NCBI GenBank assembly: GCA_002471275.1
Contig: DKPQ01000005.1
Location: 310,001 to 374,000, forward strand
Direction of reading: 5' to 3'
Length of the DNA stretch: 64,000 nucleotides
Source of the DNA: Flammeovirgaceae bacterium UBA7330
GTDB lineage: Bacteria; Bacteroidota; Bacteroidia; Cytophagales; Cyclobacteriaceae
Both the position numbers and the translations under genes were made by a program. Shown in pieces: positions 34,680-44,167 of the stretch; positions within the stretch are counted from its first letter, which is position 1, and each line of letters begins with the position of its first letter. The notes beneath the pieces were generated by a model. It saw only the letters and a program-made list of their open reading frames with translations. It made no database searches and was not told the origin of the DNA.

Positions 34680-35408
34680 ATGGACAAAAAACTGCAAGGT
34701 GATAACCAGCACGATGAAAAAATTGTAGAGGCTTTCAAGGACAAAGACTGGAATGAGATCAAGATCTCTGATAGCTGGGTAATCTTCAAAGTAATGTCTG
34801 AATTTGTGGACGGGTTTGAGAAGCTTGCCAAGATCGGACCTTGTGTTTCCATCTTTGGTTCAGCCAGGACAATAAAGGGAGAGCCCTATTACCAGATGAC
34901 CGAAGAAATTGCTGCACGGCTGGTCAAGAGTGGTTACGGTGTGATCACGGGAGGTGGTCCGGGTATCATGGAAGCTGCCAATAAAGGAGCGCATGACCAG
35001 GGTGGTAAGTCTGTTGGGCTAAACATTGACTTACCTTTTGAGCAGGAGAGTAACGTATTTATCGATCGTGATAAACTCATCTCATTTGATTATTTCTTTG
35101 TGAGAAAAGTGATGTTCGTCAAGTACTCCCAGGGATTCATTGTGATGCCGGGTGGTTTTGGTACATTAGACGAACTTTTTGAGGCCCTCACTTTGATCCA
35201 GACCAACAAGATTGGGAGGTTCCCAATTGTACTTGTAGGCAAGCAATACTGGGGTGGATTGATCCAGTGGTTTAAAGACGTGCTGGTCAAAGAAAAAACA
35301 GTGAGTCCGGAAGACCTCGACCTTTTCAGGCTTGTCGACTCGGCTGAAGAGGCTGTTTCAGTGATAGATGAATTCTACAGCAAATATTTATTGAGTCCAA
35401 ACTTCTAA
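34680..35408 (+). CDS. LOG-family protein (TIGR00730-type)
   Basis: 242 residues. Rossmann fold with SIFGSARTIKGEPYYQM, GYGVITGGGPGIMEAANKGA and the diagnostic PGGFGTLDELFEALT. These 'lysine decarboxylase-like' proteins act as nucleoside-5'-monophosphate phosphoribohydrolases, and plant relatives make cytokinins. It reads into uvrA with a 9-nt gap, so co-transcription is likely. Confidence 0.93.
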   Translation: MDKKLQGDNQHDEKIVEAFKDKDWNEIKISDSWVIFKVMSEFVDGFEKLAKIGPCVSIFGSARTIKGEPYYQMTEEIAARLVKSGYGVITGGGPGIMEAANKGAHDQGGKSVGLNIDLPFEQESNVFIDRDKLISFDYFFVRKVMFVKYSQGFIVMPGGFGTLDELFEALTLIQTNKIGRFPIVLVGKQYWGGLIQWFKDVLVKEKTVSPEDLDLFRLVDSAEEAVSVIDEFYSKYLLSPNF

Positions 35409-35417
35409 GAATATAGG

Positions 35418-38288
35418 GTGAGTATAGCAGAGGAAACAATCCAATTAACTACCAGGGATAAGGCGAGAGAAGAAGTTATTGAAATATTTGGTGCCAGGGA
35501 GCACAACCTGAAGGATGTGAATCTTACCCTGCCCAGAAACAATCTCATCGTTATCACGGGGATCAGCGGTAGTGGTAAATCCTCTTTGGCTTTTGACACC
35601 ATTTATGCTGAAGGTCAGCGAAGATACATGGAGAGCTTCTCAGCTTATGCCAGGTCCTTCATTGGCAACATGGAGCGTCCGGATGTAGACAAGATCAATG
35701 GATTGAGTCCCGTGATCTCTATCGAGCAGAAAACGACCAGCAGAAACCCACGGTCTACTGTTGGCACGGTGACTGAGGTTTACGATTTCCTTAGATTACT
35801 CTATGCCCGCGCAGGGGAAGCTTATTCCTACCTCACAGGAAAGAAGATGGTAAAGCAAACCGAGGAGCAGATAGAGACCTTCATTTTCGATGAATTTGAT
35901 GCACAAAAATTAACCATCCTGGCTCCGGTAGTTAAAGGGAGAAAGGGTCATTATAGAGAGCTATTTGTTCAGGTAAGAAAGCTGGGCTTTGCCAAAGTAC
36001 GGATAAACGGAGAAATCACAGACCTGGTGCCAAAGATGCAGCTTGATCGATACAAAACGCATGACATCGAAATTGTGATTGACCGGGTGATTGTGAACAA
36101 GAAAGACAGAAACCGCATTGGCCAATCCATTAAAACAGCCCTGAAACATGGCGAGGGCATAATGATGGCCATGAACGAGCATGGAAAAGTCTTCAACTTT
36201 TCAAAAAACCTGATGGATCCTGAATCCGGTCTGGCGTATGACGATCCGGCTCCAAATACTTTTTCTTTCAACTCCCCATACGGTGCATGCCCGAGCTGCA
36301 ATGGGCTTGGAATGATCGAGGAGATCTCCAAAGAAAGTGTGATTCCTGATCCATCCCTCAGCATCAGCAGGGGAGGTATTGCTCCACTGGGTGAGTACCG
36401 TGACATCTGGATCTTTAAGAAAATAGAGGCCATCCTGAAGAGGCACAACCTCAACCTCACCACACCTATCGAACAAATCCCAGAGGAGAGCCTCAATATT
36501 TTGCTTTATGGTGACAGTGTTCCGGTGGCAGTTAGCTCTGTGAAATATCCGGGCACCGACTGGCACACCAGGTTTGAAGGGATCATCATGTTCCTCGAAA
36601 AGCAAAAGGATACAGGCTCCGAAAAGATCAGAAAATGGGTGGAGGAATTCACGGATATCCGGAAATGCCCTACTTGTGATGGGTACCGGCTGAAGAAAGA
36701 GTCGCTTCATTATAAAATAGACGAGAAGCATATCGGTGAGCTGGCTGAAATGGATATTGATCACCTCAGCAACTGGTTTGTCAATATTGAAGAGCGCCTG
36801 AATGAGCGGCAAAACATCATCGCCCAGGAGATTCTTAAAGAAATCAGGAAGCGACTCGGCTTTCTTATGGATGTAGGGTTAAACTACCTGAGCCTCAACA
36901 GGCCACTCAGAACGTTGTCCGGGGGAGAGGCCCAAAGGATTCGCCTGGCTACACAAATCGGGACTCAGCTGGTTAATGTCCTGTACATCCTCGATGAGCC
37001 AAGTATCGGGCTGCACATGAGAGACAATGACAAGCTGATCCAGGCCTTGCGGGATCTTAGGGACCTGGGCAATACCGTCATCGTAGTAGAGCATGACAAG
37101 GAAATGATGCTTGCCTCAGACTTTATTGTGGACATTGGGCCGGGGGCTGGTATACACGGTGGCCACATCGTAGCTGCTGAGAAGCCTGAAAAATTTATCC
37201 AAAACAAATCTGTTACTGCGGATTATCTGAATGGACTGAGAAGCATAGAATTACCCAGGAAAAGACGAAAGGGCAATGGTTCACAGCTTATTTTAAAGGG
37301 TGCTACCGGACACAACCTAAAGGAAGTGGATCTTACAATTCCATTGGGAAATATGATTTGCATAGCCGGTGTTTCCGGAAGTGGAAAATCTTCGCTCATC
37401 CATGAGACGCTCTACCCGGTTTTGAGAACATACTTTTACAGGTCCAGAAATGAACCGCTGCCCTACAAATCCATTGAGGGGCTTGACCTGATTGATAAGG
37501 TCATTGAGGTTGACCAATCCCCAATCGGCAGAACTCCTCGGTCAAATCCGGCCACTTACACGGGGGTGTTTACAGATATCAGGCTCCTTTTCTCCGAGCT
37601 GCCCGAATCAAAAATACGGGGCTATAAGCCAGGACGGTTCTCCTTTAACGTAAAGGGAGGCCGATGCGAGACCTGCCAGGGCGGGGGTATGCGGGTGATC
37701 GAAATGGATTTTTTACCCGATGTACATGTCCATTGTGAAACCTGTAAAGGGAAACGTTACAACAGGGAAACATTAGAGGTCAGGTTCAAAGGCAAATCAA
37801 TCTCTGACATCCTGGATATGACTGTAGAACAGGCAGTAGAGTTCTTCGAGAATCAGCCTAAGATCCTGAGGAAGATCGAAACCCTGAACGAAGTGGGGTT
37901 GGGTTATATCTCTCTTGGCCAGCATGCAACTACACTTTCCGGGGGTGAGGCCCAAAGGGTGAAACTTGCTACCGAATTGTCTAAACGGGACACGGGCAAA
38001 ACCTTTTATATCCTGGATGAACCTACAACAGGTCTTCATTTTCAGGACATTCAGCATTTGCTTGAGGTCCTTCAAAAACTGGTAAGCAAGGGTAATACCG
38101 TACTCATCATTGAGCACAATATCGATGTGATCAAAGTGGCGGATCATGTCATTGAGCTGGGACCTGATGCAGGTGAAAAAGGAGGGGATATCGTAGCCAC
38201 CGGCACACCTGAGGAGATAGTGAAATGTGAAAAAGGTTATACCTGGAAATACCTGAAAGAAGAGATGAAGCCTTCACCGCTCGTGTAA
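35418..38288 (+). CDS. uvrA: UvrABC excinuclease subunit A
   Basis: 956 residues, GTG start. Two ABC-type ATPase halves: Walker A at 48-55 (GISGSGKS) and 651-658 (GVSGSGKS), signatures TLSGGEAQRIRLATQI and TLSGGEAQRVKLATEL, and Walker B ILDEPSIGLH / ILDEPTTGLH. Zinc-binding modules: CPSCNGLG from Cys291 in the insertion region and CETCQGGG...CETCKGKR from Cys750. It recognises bulky DNA lesions and loads UvrB in nucleotide excision repair; uvrC lies at 51849-53648. Confidence 0.98.
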   Translation: MSIAEETIQLTTRDKAREEVIEIFGAREHNLKDVNLTLPRNNLIVITGISGSGKSSLAFDTIYAEGQRRYMESFSAYARSFIGNMERPDVDKINGLSPVISIEQKTTSRNPRSTVGTVTEVYDFLRLLYARAGEAYSYLTGKKMVKQTEEQIETFIFDEFDAQKLTILAPVVKGRKGHYRELFVQVRKLGFAKVRINGEITDLVPKMQLDRYKTHDIEIVIDRVIVNKKDRNRIGQSIKTALKHGEGIMMAMNEHGKVFNFSKNLMDPESGLAYDDPAPNTFSFNSPYGACPSCNGLGMIEEISKESVIPDPSLSISRGGIAPLGEYRDIWIFKKIEAILKRHNLNLTTPIEQIPEESLNILLYGDSVPVAVSSVKYPGTDWHTRFEGIIMFLEKQKDTGSEKIRKWVEEFTDIRKCPTCDGYRLKKESLHYKIDEKHIGELAEMDIDHLSNWFVNIEERLNERQNIIAQEILKEIRKRLGFLMDVGLNYLSLNRPLRTLSGGEAQRIRLATQIGTQLVNVLYILDEPSIGLHMRDNDKLIQALRDLRDLGNTVIVVEHDKEMMLASDFIVDIGPGAGIHGGHIVAAEKPEKFIQNKSVTADYLNGLRSIELPRKRRKGNGSQLILKGATGHNLKEVDLTIPLGNMICIAGVSGSGKSSLIHETLYPVLRTYFYRSRNEPLPYKSIEGLDLIDKVIEVDQSPIGRTPRSNPATYTGVFTDIRLLFSELPESKIRGYKPGRFSFNVKGGRCETCQGGGMRVIEMDFLPDVHVHCETCKGKRYNRETLEVRFKGKSISDILDMTVEQAVEFFENQPKILRKIETLNEVGLGYISLGQHATTLSGGEAQRVKLATELSKRDTGKTFYILDEPTTGLHFQDIQHLLEVLQKLVSKGNTVLIIEHNIDVIKVADHVIELGPDAGEKGGDIVATGTPEEIVKCEKGYTWKYLKEEMKPSPLV

Positions 38289-38371
38289 GGATAGTGGCTC
38301 TCATATCCATATTCTAACACACCTCCTAATTTGACTTAATTTATTGGTAAAAAGGATTCATATTTGTTCTA

Positions 38372-39406
38372 ATGGCCATGAATAAGCAAAGAATCTATTG
38401 GTTGTGTCAAATCCTGGGTTGGTCCTTTTATGGCATTCTTTCGGCATTCCTGTATTTTTTAGATACACAGCAAGCTTCCCCGAAGCTTTTCCTAAACCAG
38501 CTGATCCCCATCGTATTTCACATCCTGTTGACTCACATGATGCGATACATTATCATCCAAAGGGGTTGGCTTACCCTCAGTTTATATAGGGTCATACCAC
38601 GTATTTTTTTGGTGACGATTGCGCTCTCGTTTCTGAATTATATCCTGGTAATCGTCTATACCTACTTCATTGGTGAACTATCAGAAAGAGATTTTCAGTC
38701 ACTGGCCATATTTGCATCTACGATCTTATCTGTGATCCTCTATTTGATCTGGGCGATGATCTATTTTACCTTTCATTATTTCGAAAGATCCAATAGGACC
38801 TTGCAGTATGAAGCAGCCGCCAAAGAGATTGAACTCAACAATTTGCGCTCCCAGCTCAATCCACATTTTATTTTCAATGCACTCAACAGCATACGGGCAC
38901 TCGTAGATGAAGACCCAAAAAAATCAAAGAATGCGATCACGCAGCTTTCTAACATACTCCGCAATTCATTGATGGTTGACCGAAAACGATTGATCCCCTT
39001 CAAAGAGGAGTTGGAAACGGTAAAAGATTATCTCGGGTTAGAATCTGTCCGGTATGAGGAGCGGCTGAAGACCAGATTTGACCTCGATCCCAAAGCTGAA
39101 GACTATCTGATCCCACCTTTGATGATTCAAACGCTGGTAGAAAATGCGATCAAACATGGCATTTCTACGTTGAGACAGGGAGGTGAAGTGGCTATTAAAT
39201 CGTTTATTAACAACGAATCGCTGGTAATACAGATCAGAAATGCAGGACAGTATGAGAACGGAAAGAATAAGGTACGGGAAGGTTATGGCCTGGTCAACAC
39301 CAGAAAACGCCTGGAACTGATCTATGGAAATCAATCCAGGTTTGAGATCAAAAATGAAGATAAAAATACAGTGCTAACTGAAATAGTTATTCCAAAGACT
39401 TTATAG
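38372..39406 (+). CDS. LytS-type sensor histidine kinase
   Basis: 344 residues. Four transmembrane helices in the first ~135 residues (YWLCQILGWSFYGILSAFLY; LIPIVFHILLTHMMRYI; IFLVTIALSFLNYILVIVY; ASTILSVILYLIWAMIYFTF), then a short coiled coil and the His_kinase domain with LNPHFIFNALNSIRAL (H165) and HATPase motifs LIPPLMIQTLVENAIKHG and GYGLVNTRKRL. The partner LytTR regulator follows 260 nt downstream. Signal unknown. Confidence 0.93.
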   Translation: MAMNKQRIYWLCQILGWSFYGILSAFLYFLDTQQASPKLFLNQLIPIVFHILLTHMMRYIIIQRGWLTLSLYRVIPRIFLVTIALSFLNYILVIVYTYFIGELSERDFQSLAIFASTILSVILYLIWAMIYFTFHYFERSNRTLQYEAAAKEIELNNLRSQLNPHFIFNALNSIRALVDEDPKKSKNAITQLSNILRNSLMVDRKRLIPFKEELETVKDYLGLESVRYEERLKTRFDLDPKAEDYLIPPLMIQTLVENAIKHGISTLRQGGEVAIKSFINNESLVIQIRNAGQYENGKNKVREGYGLVNTRKRLELIYGNQSRFEIKNEDKNTVLTEIVIPKTL

Positions 39407-39415
39407 ATTACATAA

Positions 39416-39666
39416 ATGAAATAGTCAAAAAACTAAGCCATAATCAACTAAAGATGAGAATTACCTTACCAGTAAGGCTTTCCAACTTTTGTCGAGGGCT
39501 TTGACTATTCCATGTGTCCGATAAAAAATCAATTATATACACATGAAATAGTCATAAGGCAAAGCCATACCAACCAGTCATGAATATTCGTCACTAGCAA
39601 TGATGTTTGACTATGTTTAGAACTCTGACTATTCCATGTGACCGTTGAAAATAAATAGATATACAC
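39416..39666. repeat. Tandem leader repeats between kinase and LytTR regulator genes
   Basis: Two imperfect copies, 39416-39542 (127 nt) and 39543-39666 (124 nt), each start ATGAAATAGTCA and end with TGACTATTCCATGTG plus an A/T-rich stretch running to ATACAC. The real start codon ATGAAA at 39667 sits at the third boundary. Each false start reads Met-Lys-stop. TGACTATTCCATGTG (39502-39516) pairs with CACATGAAATAGTCA (39540-39554) at 14 of 15 positions. A 35-nt block recurs at 26765-26799. Confidence 0.8.
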
Positions 39667-40374
39667 ATGAAAGCATTAATAGTTGATGACGAACGCCTGG
39701 CCCGCAAGGAGCTCATGAGCTTGCTGGAAGGCTATAAAGACATCCAGGTAGTAGGCGAAGCCACCGATGCCGAAGATGCACTGGAAAAGATCACCAAAAT
39801 TGATCCGGACCTGATCTTTCTCGATATCCAGATGCCCGGCAAAAGTGGTTTTGATCTGCTGGAAGACCTGGACAAATCTCCCAAAGTGATTTTCACCACC
39901 GCATACGATGAGTTCGCCATCAAAGCCTTTGAGTTTAATGCACTCGACTACCTGCTCAAGCCTATTCAAAAGGAGCGATTAGGTGAGGCCATCAATAAAT
40001 TACGTTTCGAAGAGGAAAGATCTCCGAAGGGAGAAGGTCTTGGTGAAAACGACCAGGTCTTTGTGAAGGACGGTGAAAAATGCTGGTTTGTAAAGCTCTC
40101 GGAAGTCCGGCTATTCGAGTCAGACGGTAACTACATCAAAGTCTATTTCCGGGAAAACAAACCCATGATCCATAAGTCTCTCAATGCACTGGACGAACGA
40201 CTCGACAGTAAAACCTTTTTCCGGGCCAGCCGTAAACACATCATCAACCTGGGCTGGGTAGAAAAGATCGACACGTGGTTCAATGGAGGCTTACTCGTCC
40301 AGCTCAAAGGCGGCGAAAAGATCGAAGTAAGCCGACGGCAAGCAGCGAGATTTAAGGAGATGATGAGTCTTTAA
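39667..40374 (+). CDS. LytTR-family response regulator
   Basis: 235 residues. Receiver domain with D53 (LIFLDIQMPGKSGFD), TTAYDEFAIKAFEFNALDYLLKPI and a LytTR DNA-binding domain from about 130 (VFVKDGEKCWFVKLSEVRLF, FRASRKHIINLGWVEKID, VSRRQAARFKEMM). It controls genes through 9-bp direct repeats, as known for the family. Phosphorylated by the LytS-type kinase upstream. Its start codon is embedded in the tandem leader repeats, an unusual arrangement. Confidence 0.95.
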   Translation: MKALIVDDERLARKELMSLLEGYKDIQVVGEATDAEDALEKITKIDPDLIFLDIQMPGKSGFDLLEDLDKSPKVIFTTAYDEFAIKAFEFNALDYLLKPIQKERLGEAINKLRFEEERSPKGEGLGENDQVFVKDGEKCWFVKLSEVRLFESDGNYIKVYFRENKPMIHKSLNALDERLDSKTFFRASRKHIINLGWVEKIDTWFNGGLLVQLKGGEKIEVSRRQAARFKEMMSL

Positions 40375-40471
40375 AGTAGGCAAAAAATGCCCTCTCATAG
40401 AGTACCGTCGTACATTCCTGATATTTATAAACACAGCTATTTGCTATATTTATTAGATGAGTGGAAAATAA

Positions 40472-40738
40472 CTATCTATCCTCTTTGATTCTTTTTACAA
40501 GTCTCAAGAATCCAAGCCAAAATGACAGTGAGATAATGAATATCAAGATATAAAAGACCATCCCTTCTATTTTGATACCCGATCTATCTATTAAGACAAT
40601 GACTATTCCAATAAGTAAAAATGTAATGAAGAACCCAATAAAACCCATTAATGCTCCAAAAGCTGGATGCATTACATTCCAAGCAGAACTAAATGCAGCA
40701 ATAACGATGGCTTGAAGTATCGCAATAATTATAACCAT
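40472..40738 (-). CDS. Small membrane protein, unknown function
   Basis: 88 residues, mostly hydrophobic. Three transmembrane helices: IIAILQAIVIAAFSSAW, LMGFIGFFITFLLIGIVIVL and MVFYILIFIISLSFWLGFL, with a basic C-terminal end (RLVKRIKEDR) suggesting a cytosolic C-terminus. The gap before the next minus-strand gene is 159 nt. No family recognised. Confidence 0.65.
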   Translation of the reverse strand: MVIIIAILQAIVIAAFSSAWNVMHPAFGALMGFIGFFITFLLIGIVIVLIDRSGIKIEGMVFYILIFIISLSFWLGFLRLVKRIKEDR

Positions 40739-40897
40739 TTTAACTAGAATTTATATGTTCACTTTCCTCTGGCTCGGAAGTTGAACCTGTAGTTGTACGT
40801 GATATTTGGTTCAATGGTTAGACGACTCTTGACCTTTACTATTTCTCATCATAAATTCCACCTTTAACGCGGAAGTTACTTCCGTACGGTTACGGAC

Positions 40898-41263
40898 CTA
40901 ACTCTTCACGATTTCGAAAAACTCAGACTCAATCTCCCAGTCTTTTGCCAGGATCAGCATGGCAGTGGTTTCGGATTCTGTGACGTAGCCCTTGCGGTGG
41001 CAGTCCTCCCACACAGAATGTAGCTGCTTCAATCGATCATGCACAGCCATGTCGGGGATTATCTTTTTAAAGAATTCACGGGAACGCTCAAAGGCAGACA
41101 TATAATCTTCAGCAATGAACTTGTTGGCCCAAAGCATCTCATCATAGGCATCCAGCTTTTTGGCAGACTTTTCCAGCAAAGTCTTTTCCTCATCATCCAA
41201 TCCGTGATAATGAAATATCAGGGATTTCAGGAGCATGATCGCCTTTTTAATATTGGGTTCCAA
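40898..41263 (-). CDS. Small soluble helical protein, unknown function
   Basis: 121 residues, highly helical and charged (LLEKSAKKLDAYDEMLWANK, FERSREFFKKIIPDMAVHDR, YVTESETTAMLILAKDWEIE). No signal peptide. The frame opens with TTG at 41263; ATG at 41236 is an alternative. Downstream of the stop lies the 15-nt dyad CGGAAGTTACTTCCG (40870-40884), perhaps part of a terminator. Family not recognised. Confidence 0.7.
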   Translation of the reverse strand: MEPNIKKAIMLLKSLIFHYHGLDDEEKTLLEKSAKKLDAYDEMLWANKFIAEDYMSAFERSREFFKKIIPDMAVHDRLKQLHSVWEDCHRKGYVTESETTAMLILAKDWEIESEFFEIVKS

Positions 41264-41360
41264 GTGGTTTTTCTAAAGATTTACAACAGGTAATTTGGTA
41301 AATAACCATCTGAAAGTAAACAGGTTGAGCAGATTTTTTATCAAAAAAGTTTAACCAGGA

Positions 41361-42488
41361 TCAAGCGTCGACCATCAGCCTTTCAGAGATTTCATCTGCT
41401 AAAAACCATCCTTCATTAGTCAGGTGAAAGTGATCTTCTTTGATGATAGCCAGCTTTTTGGTGAATAGTTGATCTGTAAAAGGCTTATTGATCTTAAGAA
41501 AATCAGCATTAAACATTTTTTGAAATGCGACAAGATCAATGCCCCAGATATTTCTGAGGCGGGTCATCACATACTCGTTTTGACGGTTGGCCGGGCTCAG
41601 TTCCTCACAGGTGGGCTCAAATTTTCCTTCCTCCAGCGACCGGATATATTTTGGGTTATTCCTGATATTCCAGCTGCGGGAGTCACCATCGTAAGAATGA
41701 GCTCCCGGACCAACACCCAGATATTTTGCCCCTTTCCAGTAGGAGGTATTGTGCCTGGAAAAAAAGTCCGGTCTACAGAAGTTAGAGATCTCATAATGGA
41801 TGTATCCCTTAGATTCGAGTTGTTCTATTGCCAGCTTATATTCCTGTGCATTGTCAGTTTCTGAAACCTCTGTCAATTTCCCCTGGCTGGCCCATTTTCC
41901 AAAGACAGTTTCCTGCTCAATCGTCAATCCATACACAGAAACATGCGGTGGGTCGTAGGAAAGCAGTTTTTCTACATCCTGCAACCAGCTTTGCTCGCTG
42001 GCTGGCGGGATGGCATAGATCAGGTCAGCGTTGTAGTTGTCAAAATTTGAGGCAATCAAGTTCATGGCCTCCATGGCCTGGTCAGATGAGTGACGCCGAT
42101 TGATATATTTCAATTTTTCCTCATTAAACGTTTGTATCCCCAAACTCACCCGGTTCACCCCAAGAGATTTCCACATATTAATGACAGCTAAATTGACATC
42201 TTCCGGGTTTACTTCGAGTGTAATTTCAGCATCATTGGCAACCTGAAAATGCTCACGGATCCGTGAAAGCAAAAGGTCTAATTGAGGCTGAGAGAGAATG
42301 GATGGCGTGCCACCACCAAAGTAGATTGTCTCGATTTTGTCGCCATTCAGGTAGCCTTTTCGCTCGGAAATTTCCCTGCCGATAGCATCCACCAGCTGGT
42401 CCACATGTTTGAGGTTGGTGCTGAAATGAAAATCACAATAATGGCAGGCCTGCCTGCAGAATGGTATGTGGAGATAAATGCCGCTCAA
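41361..42488 (-). CDS. hemW: HemW-like radical SAM haem chaperone
   Basis: 375 residues. The radical SAM cluster motif CRQACHYC (Cys11, 15, 18 from the proposed start) is followed by FHFSTN, YFGGGTPS, the HemN-like VSLGIQTFNEEKLKYINR, DLIYAIPPAS, and a C-terminal winged-helix region (DEISERLMVDA). HemW delivers haem rather than oxidising coproporphyrinogen. The frame extends to a GTG at 42518, but the family normally starts M-x-GIY-x-HIPFC, and a TACCTTTG -7 box at 42507-42514 lies between. TTG at 42488 is therefore chosen. Confidence 0.92.
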   Translation of the reverse strand: MSGIYLHIPFCRQACHYCDFHFSTNLKHVDQLVDAIGREISERKGYLNGDKIETIYFGGGTPSILSQPQLDLLLSRIREHFQVANDAEITLEVNPEDVNLAVINMWKSLGVNRVSLGIQTFNEEKLKYINRRHSSDQAMEAMNLIASNFDNYNADLIYAIPPASEQSWLQDVEKLLSYDPPHVSVYGLTIEQETVFGKWASQGKLTEVSETDNAQEYKLAIEQLESKGYIHYEISNFCRPDFFSRHNTSYWKGAKYLGVGPGAHSYDGDSRSWNIRNNPKYIRSLEEGKFEPTCEELSPANRQNEYVMTRLRNIWGIDLVAFQKMFNADFLKINKPFTDQLFTKKLAIIKEDHFHLTNEGWFLADEISERLMVDA

Positions 42489-42506
42489 AGATTCAGTCTT
42501 AAATTG

Positions 42507-42514
42507 CAAAGGTA
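42507..42514 (-). promoter_or_regulatory. -7 box for hemW
   Basis: The minus strand reads TACCTTTG, an exact TAnnTTTG box, with TTTTTG 15 nt further upstream. Transcription from here would begin downstream of the GTG at 42518, supporting the TTG start at 42488. It abuts the divergent Omp85-like gene at 42527. Confidence 0.6.
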
Positions 42515-42526
42515 TCACAGTATGTC

Positions 42527-44167
42527 ATGCAAAAACTTTTTCTGATCATGTGTTTCTTGGGTATCCGGACTATCCTCCTGGGTCAGACCACGGTCTATCT
42601 CGACGGAAAGGAGAGCCTGCAGGTACAATCTACAGATCAGACATCGGCGCAACTGGCAAAAAGAAAGGTGAATGAGCTAGTCATCGATGGATATCTTTTT
42701 GCAGGGATTGATTCAATTTCTCAACAAAATTCAGGCACCCATATTTTTTTACATCAGGGAGAAAAAAAACACATCTACGTAGATAGTGTACGGGTACTGG
42801 GTAACGATCTGATTGATGTTGAGTATAAAAGAGGCAAGTATTCCCGACAGATCTTAAATGATTATATCTCAAAAGGATACCCCTTTACACAACTACATTG
42901 GCAGGGAATTACACAAGATAAAAAAGGAAGACTAAATGGAAGCTTAATGATTGATCCGGGCCCGTATATCGTGAATGACACGGTAGTGCTATTGACAGAG
43001 GTCAAGACAAAGAGAGCGTTCATTCAGCAGTCTATTAACCTGGAGCTTGGAAAGCCCTTCAATGAAATATCCTATCAAAATGTAGAGAACAAATTACAAC
43101 AGTTGGATTTTCTGGAGCTCTCCTCACCACCGGATATCGCTTTTAGTGGAGGACGGGCCACTACGTATCTGAGTTTGAAAGAGAATAAATCCAGCTCGTT
43201 CGAAGGGATCATCGGTTTGTTACCTAATCAGACAACCAGTGGGGGTATGTTGGTCACGGGATATCTGGACCTGAGTCTGGGAAATCTTTTTTATTCCGGC
43301 AAACAGCTTCAGCTCAATTGGCAGCAATTTGCAGCACAATCGCAGCAGCTGTCAGTTGGATATAGTCACCCATATTTGTTTGGCAGTGATGTACTGGTAG
43401 GTGGAAGCTTCAACCTGATCAAACAGGATACAACTTTCATCACGAGGGATATAAAGCTTGAGGTTGGAACATTTCTTTTCGGCAAAAGTCTGAGGTTCAA
43501 CGGTTCCTATTCGAGAAGCTCAGGCAGCCTTATTTCTCCGAATATCGAGCGTGTCACTGCACAAACTTTTGCAGATTATGCCATTGATTTCTATGCGATT
43601 CGCCTTTCCAGACAGACCCGGACAAATTCTTTCAGGAACTACTGGTCTTTCAAAACAGAAGCTACTCTTGGCAAGAAAAACATTGAAAAAAATACGTCAC
43701 TTCCCTCATCCTACTATGACACCCTGGTCACAACCAGCACGGTGTATAAGCTGATGGCCAATATTCAGTGGCAGCAAATACTTTTTGGACAGTCTGCCTT
43801 GTTCATGGAGTATGACATGCGGTTACTGGAAAATGCCCAAATCTTAAGAAATGAACTTTATAGGGTAGGGGGCTTAAAAACCTTACGAGGATTTAATGAG
43901 AACTTCTTTTTTGCCCAAAACTATTTTTTAACCAGGCTGGAGTTGAGGCAATATTTTGAGGAGGGATCATATATTTTTCTTTTTTATGATCAAATGATCT
44001 CACATGCTTTTGATCGGTGGAGTGCACCTTTAGGACTGGGCACAGGTCTTTCGCTGGATACTAATAATGGGTTGTTTAGTTTTGCGTTCGCATTGGGGAG
44101 CTCCAGCGAAATCCCTTTTGATATCAACAACACCAAAATACATTTAGGATATACTTCCAGATTTTGA
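42527..44167 (+). CDS. Omp85/BamA-TamA-like outer membrane protein
   Basis: 546 residues with a short signal peptide (MQKLFLIMCFLGIRTILLGQ). The N-terminal ~180 residues contain at least one POTRA-like unit (KTKRAFIQQSINLELGKPFNE; NKLQQLDFLELSSPPDI). The rest is a beta-barrel with many amphipathic strands, the RGFNENFFFAQNYFLTRLEL stretch and a C-terminal aromatic residue (YTSRF). Length is short for BamA, closer to TamA-like/ShlB-like Bacteroidota proteins. Assembly or export of outer membrane proteins is inferred. It precedes the DUF4271 gene with a 4-nt overlap. Confidence 0.85.
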   Translation: MQKLFLIMCFLGIRTILLGQTTVYLDGKESLQVQSTDQTSAQLAKRKVNELVIDGYLFAGIDSISQQNSGTHIFLHQGEKKHIYVDSVRVLGNDLIDVEYKRGKYSRQILNDYISKGYPFTQLHWQGITQDKKGRLNGSLMIDPGPYIVNDTVVLLTEVKTKRAFIQQSINLELGKPFNEISYQNVENKLQQLDFLELSSPPDIAFSGGRATTYLSLKENKSSSFEGIIGLLPNQTTSGGMLVTGYLDLSLGNLFYSGKQLQLNWQQFAAQSQQLSVGYSHPYLFGSDVLVGGSFNLIKQDTTFITRDIKLEVGTFLFGKSLRFNGSYSRSSGSLISPNIERVTAQTFADYAIDFYAIRLSRQTRTNSFRNYWSFKTEATLGKKNIEKNTSLPSSYYDTLVTTSTVYKLMANIQWQQILFGQSALFMEYDMRLLENAQILRNELYRVGGLKTLRGFNENFFFAQNYFLTRLELRQYFEEGSYIFLFYDQMISHAFDRWSAPLGLGTGLSLDTNNGLFSFAFALGSSSEIPFDINNTKIHLGYTSRF

